Assembly (NCBI RefSeq): GCF_027490375.1
Contig: NZ_JAIXYH010000063.1
Span: 1 to 46,120, forward strand
Length of the DNA: 46,120 bases
Reading direction: 5' to 3'
DNA from: Flavobacterium sp.
Lineage (GTDB): Bacteria; Bacteroidota; Bacteroidia; Flavobacteriales; Flavobacteriaceae
Shown here one piece after another: positions 26,384 through 37,200 of this stretch; positions within the stretch are counted from its first letter, which is position 1; each line of letters opens with the position of its first letter. The notes under the pieces are model-generated. The model saw only the letters and a program-made list of their open reading frames with translations. It did not search any database and was not told the origin of the DNA. Position numbers and translations under genes: made by a program.

Positions 26384-26391
26384 CAAATGTA
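26384..26391 (-). promoter_or_regulatory. Putative -7 promoter box for ribD, 4 bases before the ATG
   Basis: TACATTTG on the minus strand is an exact TAnnTTTG match ending 4 bases before the ribD ATG, so the transcript may be leaderless. No riboflavin-riboswitch-like stretch fits in this short divergent gap. Confidence 0.5.
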
Positions 26392-26428
26392 AGTTTACGA
26401 TTAGATATTTTCGCAGATATTTTTTCAA

Positions 26429-27271
26429 ATGGAAACAAGTCTGCAACATTTTCGCAAAAGCTTCATCGATGATTTCCCAGATGCTCAAGAAGCCGACACG
26501 TTCTTTTTTATGTTGTTGAAAGCTTACGCAGAATTGACGAAAGCGAAGTTTTTTGCAGAACCCGATCGCGAACTTTCTGAGGAAATTGTGCAACGATTTA
26601 ACGCTGCCAAGGTACGGTTGCTGCAGCACGAACCGATTCAGTATGTTTTGGGTTACGAGTGGTTTTACGGACGAAAATTCTATGTTAATCCGCATGTGTT
26701 GATTCCGCGACCTGAAACCGAAGAATTGGTGGATTGGATTGTAGAAGAGTATCAGAATCGAGACAATTTGAAGGTTATTGACTTGTGCACAGGTTCGGGT
26801 TGTATTGCGATAAGTTTGGCGCTTTCGCTGAAGGGAACCGTTTCTGCAGTCGATATTTCTGCCGAAGCATTGGCTGTGGCCGAAAAAAACGCACAATTTT
26901 TAGATGCGGCAACCAATTTTTTTTTGGCAGATGTTTTGGGAACAGATTTACCCAAAGATTCATTCGACGTAATTGTGAGTAATCCGCCGTATGTAAGGGA
27001 AGCTGAAAAAGATGAGATGCAAGCCAATGTTTTAGATTACGAACCGCATTTAGCTTTGTTTGTGACCAATGACGACCCGCTGCTGTTTTACAGACGCATT
27101 TTGGAATATGCTCAGAAAAGCTTGAAGCCAGAAGGCAGTTTGTACTTCGAGATTAATCAGTATTTGGAAAAACCGATGCATGAATTGGCTCTCGAATACA
27201 ACTTTTACGGACTAAACACACGAACAGATTTTCGTGGAAATGTTCGCATGCTTAAGCTTACTCGTACCTAA
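26429..27271 (+). CDS. prmC: Peptide-chain-release-factor glutamine methyltransferase
   Basis: Methylates the GGQ glutamine of release factors RF1 and RF2. The protein has 280 residues. An N-terminal helical domain contains QYVLGYEWFYGRKFYVN, followed by LIPRPETEELVDW. The Rossmann SAM loop is IDLCTGSGCIAISL (about 117-130) and the catalytic NPPY is at about 185-188. Length and order are standard. A near-consensus -7 box (TATTTTCG, 26406-26413) lies 16 bases upstream. The gene converges on the ABC permease with a 14-base overlap of coding ends. Confidence 0.96.
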   Translation: METSLQHFRKSFIDDFPDAQEADTFFFMLLKAYAELTKAKFFAEPDRELSEEIVQRFNAAKVRLLQHEPIQYVLGYEWFYGRKFYVNPHVLIPRPETEELVDWIVEEYQNRDNLKVIDLCTGSGCIAISLALSLKGTVSAVDISAEALAVAEKNAQFLDAATNFFLADVLGTDLPKDSFDVIVSNPPYVREAEKDEMQANVLDYEPHLALFVTNDDPLLFYRRILEYAQKSLKPEGSLYFEINQYLEKPMHELALEYNFYGLNTRTDFRGNVRMLKLTRT

Positions 27272-28499
27272 GCGCTTCGATGGGATCGAGATTGGATGCC
27301 TTAATAGCGGGATATGAACCGGAAACAACTGCTACGATAAAGCTCACGATAAATGCCCAAATGATGGCCATCCACGGAATTACAAATGAAAAACTAAGTG
27401 CCGCCGAAATTCCCCAACCAATTAAGAGGCCGATTATAACTCCAACAAATCCGCCGATTTGTCCGATAAGTAGTGTTTCAATAAAAAACTGAAAAGCAAC
27501 CGTTCTTTTGTTTGCCCCTAAAGCTTTTCGGACACCAATTTCTCGTGTGCGTTCAGTTACTGAAACGATCATGATATTCATTAAAGCTATAGAAGATCCA
27601 AAAATCGTGATCACGCTAATAACTACGGCAGCAATATCGAGATATCCTGTAATGTCTTGAATTCGTTTGATGAGGTCGTCGCTGCGTTCGATTCCAAAAT
27701 TATCTTCTTCCACCGGACTTAGTTTTCGTACTTGTCGCATCGTAACTACGGCATGATCTACGGCGGCGTTCAGCAGTTTGTTATCGCCAACTTTTACACT
27801 CAAGTCGAAGTTGATGTTAGGTTCGGTGTACATGGATCGCGCTACCTGAATTGGAATGATTACGCGTAAATCTTGCGAATTTCCGAAAGTAGAACCTTCT
27901 TCTTTCAAAACGCCAATGACTTTGAATTTGGTTCCGCGAATGGCAATTTCTTTTCCAAGCGGCGGAATATCTTTAAACAGGCCTTTTAGAAAATCGCTTC
28001 CTAAAATGCAAAAGCGTGTATTGTTTGAGATATCGAACGTATTGAAATTTCGGCCTTGCGTGAGTTCGAGACCTGCATTGGATAAGAAATTCTCGTCAGC
28101 ACCAACAACTGATATTTCCGGATCGGTTTTGGCAGAACCGCTGCGTACTTCGGCTTTGGTTGTTGCGGTAAACGATAGGGAAGTGGTAGTCGACGGATAA
28201 TCGTACCGATTTACGAAAGCACGTGCTTGGGTGTAATCGATTGTAGGATTGGGTTTCCAGATTTCATTACTGCCGCCGCGACGGGTAACTTGCGTGTATT
28301 GATTAATGTTAAATGTGTTCGAACCCATCGATGCAAAATTTCCAGTAAGCGTATTTTCTAGTGCGGCAACTACGGTTAAGATACCAACAAGTGCCATAAT
28401 ACCAATGGCCATAATGAGCACCGTTAATGTGGTACGAAGTATTTGCGACCTGATGGCGCCTCGGGCAATTTTTACGTTTTCGCGAAAGAGTTTAAACAT
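27258..28499 (-). CDS. ABC transporter permease, MacB/FtsX family
   Basis: A 413-residue inner-membrane protein with the MacB layout: one transmembrane helix near the start (TTLTVLIMAIGIMALVGILTVV), a large periplasmic domain (about 50-270), then three helices (about 290-400). It has the family segments SVTERTREIGVRKALGA and ending SYPAIKASNLDPIEALRYE. It belongs to mechanotransmission-type ABC transporters that move lipoproteins, peptides or drugs across the envelope with a separate ATPase and often a membrane-fusion protein. Neither partner is next to it, so substrate and partners are unknown. Confidence 0.93.
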   Translation of the reverse strand: MFKLFRENVKIARGAIRSQILRTTLTVLIMAIGIMALVGILTVVAALENTLTGNFASMGSNTFNINQYTQVTRRGGSNEIWKPNPTIDYTQARAFVNRYDYPSTTTSLSFTATTKAEVRSGSAKTDPEISVVGADENFLSNAGLELTQGRNFNTFDISNNTRFCILGSDFLKGLFKDIPPLGKEIAIRGTKFKVIGVLKEEGSTFGNSQDLRVIIPIQVARSMYTEPNINFDLSVKVGDNKLLNAAVDHAVVTMRQVRKLSPVEEDNFGIERSDDLIKRIQDITGYLDIAAVVISVITIFGSSIALMNIMIVSVTERTREIGVRKALGANKRTVAFQFFIETLLIGQIGGFVGVIIGLLIGWGISAALSFSFVIPWMAIIWAFIVSFIVAVVSGSYPAIKASNLDPIEALRYE

Positions 28500-28575
28500 A
28501 TTTGTTTAGTTGTTTGAAGCGACAATTTGTTACAGTGCTTTCCGAAAAAAGTTCGAACGACAGGCTATTTTGTTA

Positions 28576-28583
28576 GATATTTG
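28576..28583 (+). promoter_or_regulatory. Probable -7 promoter box for hisS
   Basis: GATATTTG followed by CA matches TAnnTTTG at 7 of 8 positions, 17 bases before the hisS ATG. Confidence 0.35.
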
Positions 28584-28600
28584 CAACTTCAATTTAAGCT

Positions 28601-29956
28601 ATGAAGACTAAAGCTGCTACAGCAAAAGGAACGCGCGATTTCAATGCATTGGAAATTGCACGCCGCAATTACATCACCGGAGTTATTAAATCGGTTTTTG
28701 AAAAGTACGGATTTTCTCCTATTGAAACGCCCACATTTGAAAATAGCGAAACGCTTATGGGAAAGTACGGCGAGGAAGGTGATCGATTGATTTTCAAAAT
28801 TTTGAACTCGGGTGATTTTTTGAAGGACGTTCCTGCGGATTTGTTGCACGAGAAACAATCTTTAAAAGTTACCAAGCATATTTCTGAAAAAGCACTTCGT
28901 TACGACCTAACAGTTCCGTTTGCGCGTTATGTGGTACAGCACAGAAATGAGATTGAATTGCCGTTTAAGCGGTATCAGATTCAGCCGGTATGGCGCGCAG
29001 ATCGGCCGCAGAAAGGACGTTTTAGAGAGTTTTATCAATGCGACGCCGATGTGGTGGGAAGTAAGAGTTTGTGGCAGGAGGTTGAATTGATTGAAATTTA
29101 TGCTGAGGTTTTTCAGCGTTTGGAACTACACGGAACAACGATTAAAATTAACAATCGTAAAATTTTGGCAGGAATCGCTGAATTGATTGGCGCTGCCGAT
29201 CGGTTGGTGGAATTTACCGTAGTTCTCGATAAACTCGATAAGATAGGTGAGGACGGTGTGATTGCCGAATTAAAAGAGCGCGGATTTGAGCAGGCCAGTA
29301 TCGATGCCGCTTTACCGATCATTCGGCTTACGGGTAGTTTTGAAGAGAAATTGCAGCATTTGGATGTGCTTTTTGCTGATATCGCTATAGGGAAAGAAGG
29401 CGTTTCGGAGATTCGAACTATTTTAAATCGGGTTGATTTGAATGCATTTCCAGCGGTTGCATTGGGTTTAGATTTGACATTGGCTCGCGGTTTAAATTAC
29501 TACACAGGTACTATTATGGAAGTGGCTGCGCCTGCCGAAGTGGGCATTGGTTCGATTGGTGGAGCAGGTCGCTACGATGATTTAACCGGGATTTTCGGCA
29601 TGCCGGGCATTAGCGGTGTTGGACTTTCGTTTGGATTGGATCGGATTTATTTGGCCCTAGAGGCATTAAATTTGTTTTCGGATTCGTTGAATGGAACGCC
29701 GGAGTTTTTGGTTTTGAATTACGGCGCGGAAGAAGCGGAGTATGCGATGCAGGTTTGCAGAAGATTGCGTAAGTCGGGAAAAACAGTCGATTTTTATCCG
29801 GATGCGGCGAAAATTCAGAAGCAATTGCAGTATGCCTCAAAACGTGGATTTGCTAAGGTTGTTTTATGTGGAAGTTCGGAGATGGAGAAGCAAGAGGTTT
29901 CCATTAAAGACATGAACAGTGGGACGCAAGTTCAGGTTTCGATTTTGGATTTGTAA
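28601..29956 (+). CDS. hisS: Histidyl-tRNA synthetase
   Basis: Charges tRNA-His. A 451-residue class II synthetase with motif 1 region FSPIETPTFE, motif 2 QPVWRADRPQKGRFREFYQCD, the histidine-specific segment LARGLNYYTGTIMEV, and motif 3 GVGLSFGLDRIYLAL. The C-terminal anticodon domain spans about 365-451. It is typical in length for the Bacteroidota/eukaryote-like group. I see no intrinsic terminator directly after it; the dispersed structured element begins about 65 bases downstream. Confidence 0.97.
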   Translation: MKTKAATAKGTRDFNALEIARRNYITGVIKSVFEKYGFSPIETPTFENSETLMGKYGEEGDRLIFKILNSGDFLKDVPADLLHEKQSLKVTKHISEKALRYDLTVPFARYVVQHRNEIELPFKRYQIQPVWRADRPQKGRFREFYQCDADVVGSKSLWQEVELIEIYAEVFQRLELHGTTIKINNRKILAGIAELIGAADRLVEFTVVLDKLDKIGEDGVIAELKERGFEQASIDAALPIIRLTGSFEEKLQHLDVLFADIAIGKEGVSEIRTILNRVDLNAFPAVALGLDLTLARGLNYYTGTIMEVAAPAEVGIGSIGGAGRYDDLTGIFGMPGISGVGLSFGLDRIYLALEALNLFSDSLNGTPEFLVLNYGAEEAEYAMQVCRRLRKSGKTVDFYPDAAKIQKQLQYASKRGFAKVVLCGSSEMEKQEVSIKDMNSGTQVQVSILDL

Positions 29957-30020
29957 GAAATTGTTTTTCAGACGATTTGTTGAATAATTGCCGTTTTTTC
30001 AAAGACGTATTTCGCGCGAA

Positions 30021-30155
30021 CGGGTGCAGCGATATCCTTTTTGGCGCTACGATTTTTCCAGTTTTGTTTAGCCAAAAAGATAAAGCGGAAAACGTGACGG
30101 CAGAGCAGGAGCGTTGCGCAGTGATGATTTGTTTTGCCGGCGCGCCCAAATAAAG
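30021..30155 (+). repeat. Dispersed structured element, copy 1
   Basis: A ~135-base non-coding unit that recurs at 38141-38275. Conserved parts are GGGTGCAGCG-ATATC (30022 on), then a hairpin CTTTTTGGC/GCCAAAAAG (30037-30045 with 30071-30079), then GATAAAGCGGAAAACGTGAC (30079 on), GTTGCGC (30113) and CCAAATAA (30146). The hairpin sequence differs from the other copy while its pairing is kept. It lies between hisS and the terminator of the short T9SS cargo gene. From memory, similar units are common between genes in Flavobacteriia and may correspond to an Rfam motif such as Flavo-1; this is unverified. Confidence 0.7.
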
Positions 30156-30220
30156 GTAAGTCTGCAAAAAAATCTGGTTTTTAGCTGAATCTATAAAATT
30201 ATACTTCGAGATAATTCAAC

Positions 30221-30250
30221 AAAAAAGCGACTCGGTTGGGAGTCGCTTTT
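30221..30250 (-). terminator. Intrinsic terminator of the 263-residue T9SS cargo gene
   Basis: AAAAGCGACT and AGTCGCTTTT pair perfectly across an 8-base loop, with further T residues on the minus strand. It is symmetric enough to work in both directions and could also stop hisS transcripts. Confidence 0.88.
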
Positions 30251-30269
30251 GTTGGGGTGATTTTAATTT

Positions 30270-31061
30270 TTACCGTTTTACAAATTTCAGTACTTTTTGT
30301 TCGTTGCCGTTTTTGAGGGTGGCAATGTAAGTTCCGGCGGTAAGTCCGGATAGGTTTATAGTTTCGTTGTTGGATTGGATTTTTGTGTTTTTTACAACCC
30401 GTCCGCTGAGGTCGAAAATTGAAATTGTAGTGTTTTCGTTTAAGCCTGTTGGGATGTTGATGTTAAGTTCGGCGCTTGCTGCAGCGAAAACGAGAGAAGC
30501 GGTATTTTTTGTGGTTACGTCGTCGATTCCTAGGACATTTTGCGTTTGGAAAGTTAGGAAGAAGCGGTTGTTGTAAGTTCCAGCTTCAAGATCGACGATT
30601 AGGTTTCCGGTTTTTAAATTGAAAAAAGTTTGTGTTTCAGCGTCGTAGATGTAGAATGTTTGGCTGGCTGGGAAGTTCTCTGTTCCTTCAAATTTGATTA
30701 CGTTTTCGCCGGCGGTATCAACCTGAATTCCGATTGCATATGACTTAGTTGAATCGAAAGTATTTACACCTTGAATAAATAGTTCGGAATTTTGGGTGTA
30801 GAAATACATGTCGTTTGGCAGGTCGAACGTATTTACAGCGTCTAGTCCTGGGTCGATCGCATCTGTTGCAGTTGGGTAGTTGAAACCCATCAAAATTTGT
30901 CGGTAAAAGCCGGAGTGTGCGTAAAAGCCTAGTCGAACTTTTGGATTTGCAGCTGCTGGAGGTACATCCTCGTCGGTATCGTCTTGAGCATAAACACTCG
31001 ATGTGTTAAATGCTGTAAGGAGCACAATAAGTGCTAATGTAGAAAGTAGGTTTCGTATCAT
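30270..31061 (-). CDS. Short T9SS type A-sorted protein (stand-alone C-terminal module)
   Basis: The ATG of MIRNLLSTLAL gives 263 residues with a signal peptide ending VYA-QD. An upstream TTG in frame overlaps the -7 box and is rejected. After an acidic linker, about 140 residues (RLGFYAHSGFYRQILMGF ... EAGTYNNRFFLTF) match the module that precedes the sorting domain in the two giant cargo proteins: GFN/GYDAV, DMYF, IQGV-TF, YIYD and AGTY-N/D-RF are shared. The last ~75 residues are a type A sorting domain (SIFDLSGRVVKNTKI ... GTYIATLKNG ... KFVKR). It therefore looks like a giant without its passenger region. Surface attachment is expected; the binding role is unknown. Confidence 0.88.
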   Translation of the reverse strand: MIRNLLSTLALIVLLTAFNTSSVYAQDDTDEDVPPAAANPKVRLGFYAHSGFYRQILMGFNYPTATDAIDPGLDAVNTFDLPNDMYFYTQNSELFIQGVNTFDSTKSYAIGIQVDTAGENVIKFEGTENFPASQTFYIYDAETQTFFNLKTGNLIVDLEAGTYNNRFFLTFQTQNVLGIDDVTTKNTASLVFAAASAELNINIPTGLNENTTISIFDLSGRVVKNTKIQSNNETINLSGLTAGTYIATLKNGNEQKVLKFVKR

Positions 31062-31079
31062 TTGGGAATAATTACGAAC

Positions 31080-31087
31080 CAAAAGTA
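31080..31087 (-). promoter_or_regulatory. Putative -7 promoter box for the short cargo gene
   Basis: TACTTTTG on the minus strand is an exact TAnnTTTG match 18 bases before the ATG at 31061. Confidence 0.55.
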
Positions 31088-31170
31088 AATCAGCTTTTTA
31101 GCCTTTCCACAGTTTTCCGATTATTAGCCGAGATTTCCGATAAAAGGTAAATTTTTCGTTAAATAAATAC

Positions 31171-31195
31171 AAAAAGGCGACGAAATGCGTCGCCT
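31171..31195 (-). terminator. Intrinsic terminator of the 2220-residue cargo gene
   Basis: AGGCGAC and GTCGCCT pair across a 7-base loop and are followed by T residues on the minus strand. Confidence 0.85.
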
Positions 31196-31214
31196 CTGTC
31201 GTTCAAAGGTAAAA

Positions 31215-34200
31215 TTACTTTACAATTATTTTACCTGAAATTGGTTCGGCGTTGGTTTCTACTTGCACCAAGTACGTTCCGGTGGCGTATTGATTTAGCG
31301 GTATGATGGTGCGCGCTAAGTCGCCTCGTTCCAGTTCAACGGAATCAATTTCTTGACCTAATAAATTGTAAATACGTACTGATTTAAGTATTCGATTGAT
31401 GTCTGTATTAACGATACTAAGTGCGTTTGATTCTGTAGCATACGTCATGTTTACAGGATTCATAGGTGTGTTAGTACTTAGTGGAATATTCGTGAAGCGA
31501 ATACTGAATCGCGTATCATAGGTTCCAGCAGGTAAATTTATTTGGAATTCGCTGCCGTTAATATCGTTATAGGTATCGAGTTCGCTATCGTAAATGTATA
31601 CGGGCTGGTCGGTAGTCCAGTTTTCAGCTTGGCTAATTTCGAATTTGACGTTACCATCCACTTCGTTTTTAACGCCTATTGGATATTGGCTTGATTCGTT
31701 AAATGTACCCACGCCTTGTATTACAAGTTTAGTTTCTCCCAAAAGGAAATACATATCGCTGGCATTTTCATCAAATAAGACGGCATCATAACCGTTGTCG
31801 TAGGCATCTGTTGCAAACTCATTCATAAATGAGAGCAAAGTTTCGCGATACTGTTGGTTGGCGCTAGTGTAGAAGAACCAGATTTTCTTGTAATCGTTTG
31901 TACTAGGGCTTTCGAAATTTGTTGTCGACGCAGTGTTTGCAGCCTGTCGCAACATAGGTGTTGAGCTAGTGTTGTCTTCTTTTACGAAGGCTCTTTGCGA
32001 GTTTCGGAATTGAATATTTGATTGTAATTGGCTAGTAGCACCTTCTACAAAAAATCCTTGTCCGACAGGTACATACCTACGCGGACGGAAGGCGTACAAG
32101 CTAGGGTCGCCGGTTCCGGCACCGCCGAGTCCAGTTCCTGAAGCCACGGTTCCTCCTGCGAGCGTGTAGGTGGCGTAACCTCCAATATAATTAACAGTTA
32201 CGTGCGAGTTGTTTGATGGAGAATGCTGCCAGAAATAAAGTGTCCCGATAATGGATCCTGTTGTTCCGGCATTTCCGCCTGGGTTAATATTATCGCGAAT
32301 AAATTCATCGGCATCGAGAGCTGACGGGTATGGGTTTCCTACTAGCGCTAAATTACCTGCTGCTACGGGTCTGTTGATCAAGCCATTGTTTGGTTTTCCG
32401 ACGAAGGTGTAATTCTGAGTCGATCCAGCAGCGCCGCTTCCTTTTAGGGTGAAACCGTCGCCGGTATTTAAACTTCCTGTAGGTCCGATGTATTCCCAAT
32501 TTGCGTATGAATCGGTTTGATTTCGGAAAGTGTACTGCCAGTAATTACTCAATGAAATTGGAGAAGTTGCAGAACCGTCGGCATCGCCAACCCATGAAAT
32601 ATCTTGTGGTGTTGTTGTGGTTCCGTCTTTAAATACACCACTGATAGAGTAACCATTATTGTTAGCTGTGGTATTTATTGTGCTAACCGGCGATGACCAA
32701 TAATTGTAGTTAAAGCTATTAGAAGTGCCTTGTTGATCGCGTTGAATACGACCTGAGCTACTTATAGTTAAATCACTATCGTTGGTTTGAATAAGTTGTG
32801 AACGCCCTGTTAAATCGATTTCACCATTTAGTGTTAAGCCGTACGAATTGGTGAGTCCTGAATCTCCATTTACGGTTAGTCTGCGATTGGTATCAACTAT
32901 TAATCCAACGTGAGATACCGAGTTTGCTATAGTGTTGGTGTGTTTAACATTTACTATGGCTCCCAGTACATTGGCATCGGTTACGTCGTTTCCGTTAATA
33001 AAGTTTGTTGGATTATTGACCGCTGTGGCTAAGTCGCCGTTTGCAATAGTTATATAGGGTAGGGGTGCAGTTTCTGTTTGCGGGTATTTCACGTTGTAAA
33101 TTCTTGCTAGCGCTGGGGCAGCGCCGTTATCAATGCTGTTCCAAGTTTTTAGGTCATCGATAACATCATCTCTGTAGTTATCGAATCTGAAATAGGTTAG
33201 CAACTCGGTCCAGGTTAGTGCAGTTCCGTCGATATTTTTTGTGAATAAGCTACCCGAAATCGGTGCCGTAGATGAGTTTGTGCTGTTCTCTATTTTCTGG
33301 CACATCATTCTTTGAATTTGTGTGGCACTTAAAGCATTACTAAAAACACGAACTTCATCAATTCCGCCTTTAAAGTAGTTTGCAGAAGCGGTTGCGTTTT
33401 TGGCGAGTGTAAATCGAGCCGTGCTCGCCGCCAGAGTACCCGCTAATGCGCCGGCAGTTGAGCTCCCAACTAATCGCCCGTTCAGGTATAAGCTCAAGGA
33501 AGAGGCACCGCCATTGTAAACTGCTGCAACATGATACCAGCGATTTAGAGCTAAATTTGTACTCGAAGTAACGGTTACGCCTTTTGCTGTGGTTGAAAGG
33601 GTATTGGAGTTGGTTGCTACTCGAACAAAGAAATTATCTTGCCCCATTACAATACGGTCTAGACTCGTGGTTGAGGTTAGTTTAATCCAGCCCATCATGC
33701 TCGCGGCAGCTCTATTGCTAAGCACTTGAGTCGATTCTCCGTAGTCGTTTCTTCCATCAAATTCGATATATAATGGCAAAGTCAGGTTTCGAGGAGAGCC
33801 GAAATTTGTATCGTCGTTATCGAAATCGTTGGTTAAGCCGTCTCTGTCGTTGTCTAATGTTGAATCAATTCTTCCGTCTACAGGTGAATTATCCCAAACA
33901 CGAAAAAGCGTGCTGTTGATGTCGAAGCTACTTCCGTTTGAAGTTAAATCTAGGTAGTTTGGAATGCCATCATTGTCTGAATCTGCTGCTAAAGGTTTGG
34001 CTGAGGCACCAAATCCGTTTAAGTCGTCGTTTGGATCTAACAATCCATCTCTATCAGAGTCGCTTAGGTCACCTTTTCCATCTCCGTCGATATCGCCATC
34101 ACCATTGTTCCAAGTTTGGGTAATGTTTGACGTATACCAGGTATCAACCTGATATTCATCGATATCGAAGATTCCGTCGTTATCGCTGTCTAAGTCTTCA

Positions 34201-37200
34201 AAATCGAGCGTTCCGTCGTTATCTGAATCTGGTAGCATATACGTTCCAGCGGCAATTTGTGCATCAATAGAATCTTCCATACCGTTTGGTCTGCCGGTTG
34301 GTCCGGTTACATCTGTCCATTTGCTAGCTACGGCTTTATTCATAGTTGCTAAGGAAGCAGTGTTTGCAGCATTATAGCCACGTACGGCATAACCCGCTTC
34401 GGTAATGTCTGGAATACCATCGTTATCGGCGTCGAGGTCGTAAACATCGGCGAAACCGTCACCGTCGCTGTCGCACAGGTTTTGGGTCATGGAAAAGTCG
34501 TCTAGGGCAATATCGTTTCCTAAACCTCCTGGTCCTAGACTTACTAATCTAAAAGAAACTGAGGTGTTGTTTCCTGGGTTAAAGGTGTAACTAACTTGTT
34601 TCCAATCGGATGGGTCGCAAGTATCTCCTGAATTGCAACGAGTAATGCTGCCTGTATCTTGCGTAAAGATTACTGTTGCTTCATCGGCTGCAAGGATTTC
34701 TGTACGTACGTTCGGTAGTAATCGTGGTTGTTCGTTTGCTCTTCCTGCATTGATAAAATCTTGGTTGGAGCGGTCGACGTTCATAACCCAATACGAAAAG
34801 GTGAGCGGAACATTTGGGACAACTCCATTAATTGTCATTCGATAAAATATTTTCCCAGCGATGGCATCTGCATTTACGTAGAGCATCCGACCGTCTGTAT
34901 CTCCTATAGTATGGTCGTTACTAATTGTGATAGCGTAATCTGACCAAGGTGTGATTCCCGTTGGATCTCCCGAACCTGTAGGAACTCCCAATTTGTAATA
35001 TACCACGTAGCGACCATCACCCACGATACGATCAGAACTATCCCATAGGGCATACGTTGTACTTGCTTCCGGATTATTGATGGTGATACCCACGCGGGCG
35101 GTTCCCGTTCCGAAATCATCGGCAAACAAGGTGTTAACTACAGTTTTTGCATTGGCATTGTTGATACATGCTGCTTGTTCTGCTGTATCGATAATACCGT
35201 CGTTATCGTCGTCGATATCGAGATTATCGGTAACATCGTCGCCGTCTCCGTCTCGGAATGGTAAGCCTACACCACTGATGGTAAAGGTGTACGGATTTTC
35301 ATCGGCATCTCCGTTGGCTATAGAAACTAATGCTGTTCGTGTACCCGCACCTGAAGGATCAAAAGTGATGGTAAAAGTTGTCGATGTGCCAGCATTTATG
35401 GTTGGTAGGGTAGTAATACTCACGGTAAAATCTCTGGCAAAAGTACCCGTAAGGGTGATGTTTCCGCCGGTGAGTGCAGTTACCGCGCCATCGTTGTTAA
35501 CGATAAACGTATTTGTTACATTTCCTGAATAGGCATAAACTTCTCCAAAATTGGTTCCTTTGGCTAGAGTCGGTACATCGGCAAGAGCAATGTCTGTTGG
35601 TGTAGCGCCGCCTCTTACGCGAATTTCTGCGCCGTTTGCCGTTGTAGCGATTCCGGAGACATTAATATCAAACGGATTTTCATCGGCATCGTTATTTGCG
35701 ATGGAAATTGTGCCCGTTATGGTTCCCGACGCGGCAGTAGGGTCGAACGTTATGTTAAACGTAGCTACTTCTCCTGGTTCTAAGCTTAGGTCGGAAAGTG
35801 TACTTACAATAAATTGGGCATTATTTGAAGTTGGATTACTTAGTGTTAGCGTTCCCGTAGCGGTACTCGGATTTCTAATCGAGAAGGTTTTTATTGTTTG
35901 TCCGTTTGTTTGTCGGACCGTTCCAAAAGTTGTTCCGTTTGCTGCGGCTGCTGCTGCATTGTCGTTAAAAACGGCATTTGTACCTTGAAAAGCTTCGATT
36001 TCGGGGCTTGTTCCGATTCCTGATACCTCGAATTGGAAGGGCGTTTCATTAGCGTCGTTATTTGTTAGACTAATTATACTCGTTATAACGCCGGTTGTGG
36101 TAGGATTAAATGTTACCGTAAACGTAGCAGTATTTCCGCTTGTTATTAATAAAGGGAGTAAGGTACTTGGTAGAATTAAAGGAGCCGTAATTGTAAAAGC
36201 TGCTGCAGAACTTGAAATTCCTGTAATGCTGAGTGTATTAGCGCCGTTATTCCTGATTGTAAATGTTCGACTAATAGAAGTGTCGGTTGTGTTGAATCTT
36301 CCAAAATCGGTTCCTTCCGCTGTATTTGGTCGCTCATAAAGGGCAATTGGCGCTTGAGCAGGTGCAACACCTAACAGTTCGATTTCAGGTGCCGCTGAGT
36401 TGTTTGCGTTTGCTGAAATCGAGAAGTTAAACGGATTTAGTGTACCTGCACAATTTGTGACGATACTGCAAGTTGTATTTGTTGCTGCGGAAGCTGTTGG
36501 TGCATACGTTATTTGCAGAATTGCTATTCCTCCGGGAGCCACTGTATTTGTATTTAGTGTAGCTGTAAAGGGAGCTCCTATTGTAATTGCTCCGAGATTC
36601 AACGTGCCGTTACCTGTATTGGTAATAACGAAGGTGTTTGTGATAGAGCCGGCGTTTTGTCGTTGCGTTCCGAAATTTGTACCTTCTGCGGTAGAGGGCG
36701 AATTATCGCCGTCGTTTAATGTGGTGTAAGGTGATGGACCGCCGACAACACTAATATTTGGATTTACTCCGGTACCTCGAACGTCGAAGTTAAACGGGTT
36801 TTCATCGGAGTCGTTGCTGGCAATATTTATAGTTGCAGTTCTTGTTCCGGTGGCACTTGGGTTGAAGCGTACGGTAAAAAACGCGGTACTGCTGGCGCCA
36901 ATACTTGTAGGAGGTGCTGTAACTACTGTAAAATCGGCAGCGTTAGAACCTCCAATCGTTACTGCAATGTTGGTCAGTGGGGCCTGACCTTGATTGAAGA
37001 TTACATAAGTTACGGTTGCTGTGCTACCATCGGCCTCGTTAACATTTCCAAAATCGGTTCCGTTGGCTGTGGCAAAGCCGGTACTGCCGTCGCCGATCCC
37101 TTCTTGTGCTGTTCCTCCGGTTAATGCAATTTCTGCTGTACCGAATGTAATGATAATTCGTCCGGCGGTTCCTGCTGAGCCACCTGTAGCATTTTGTTCT

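Noticed and set aside
29904..30167. An 87-codon minus-strand frame after hisS
   Set aside because: It overlaps the end of hisS and the dispersed element and has no recognisable protein features.
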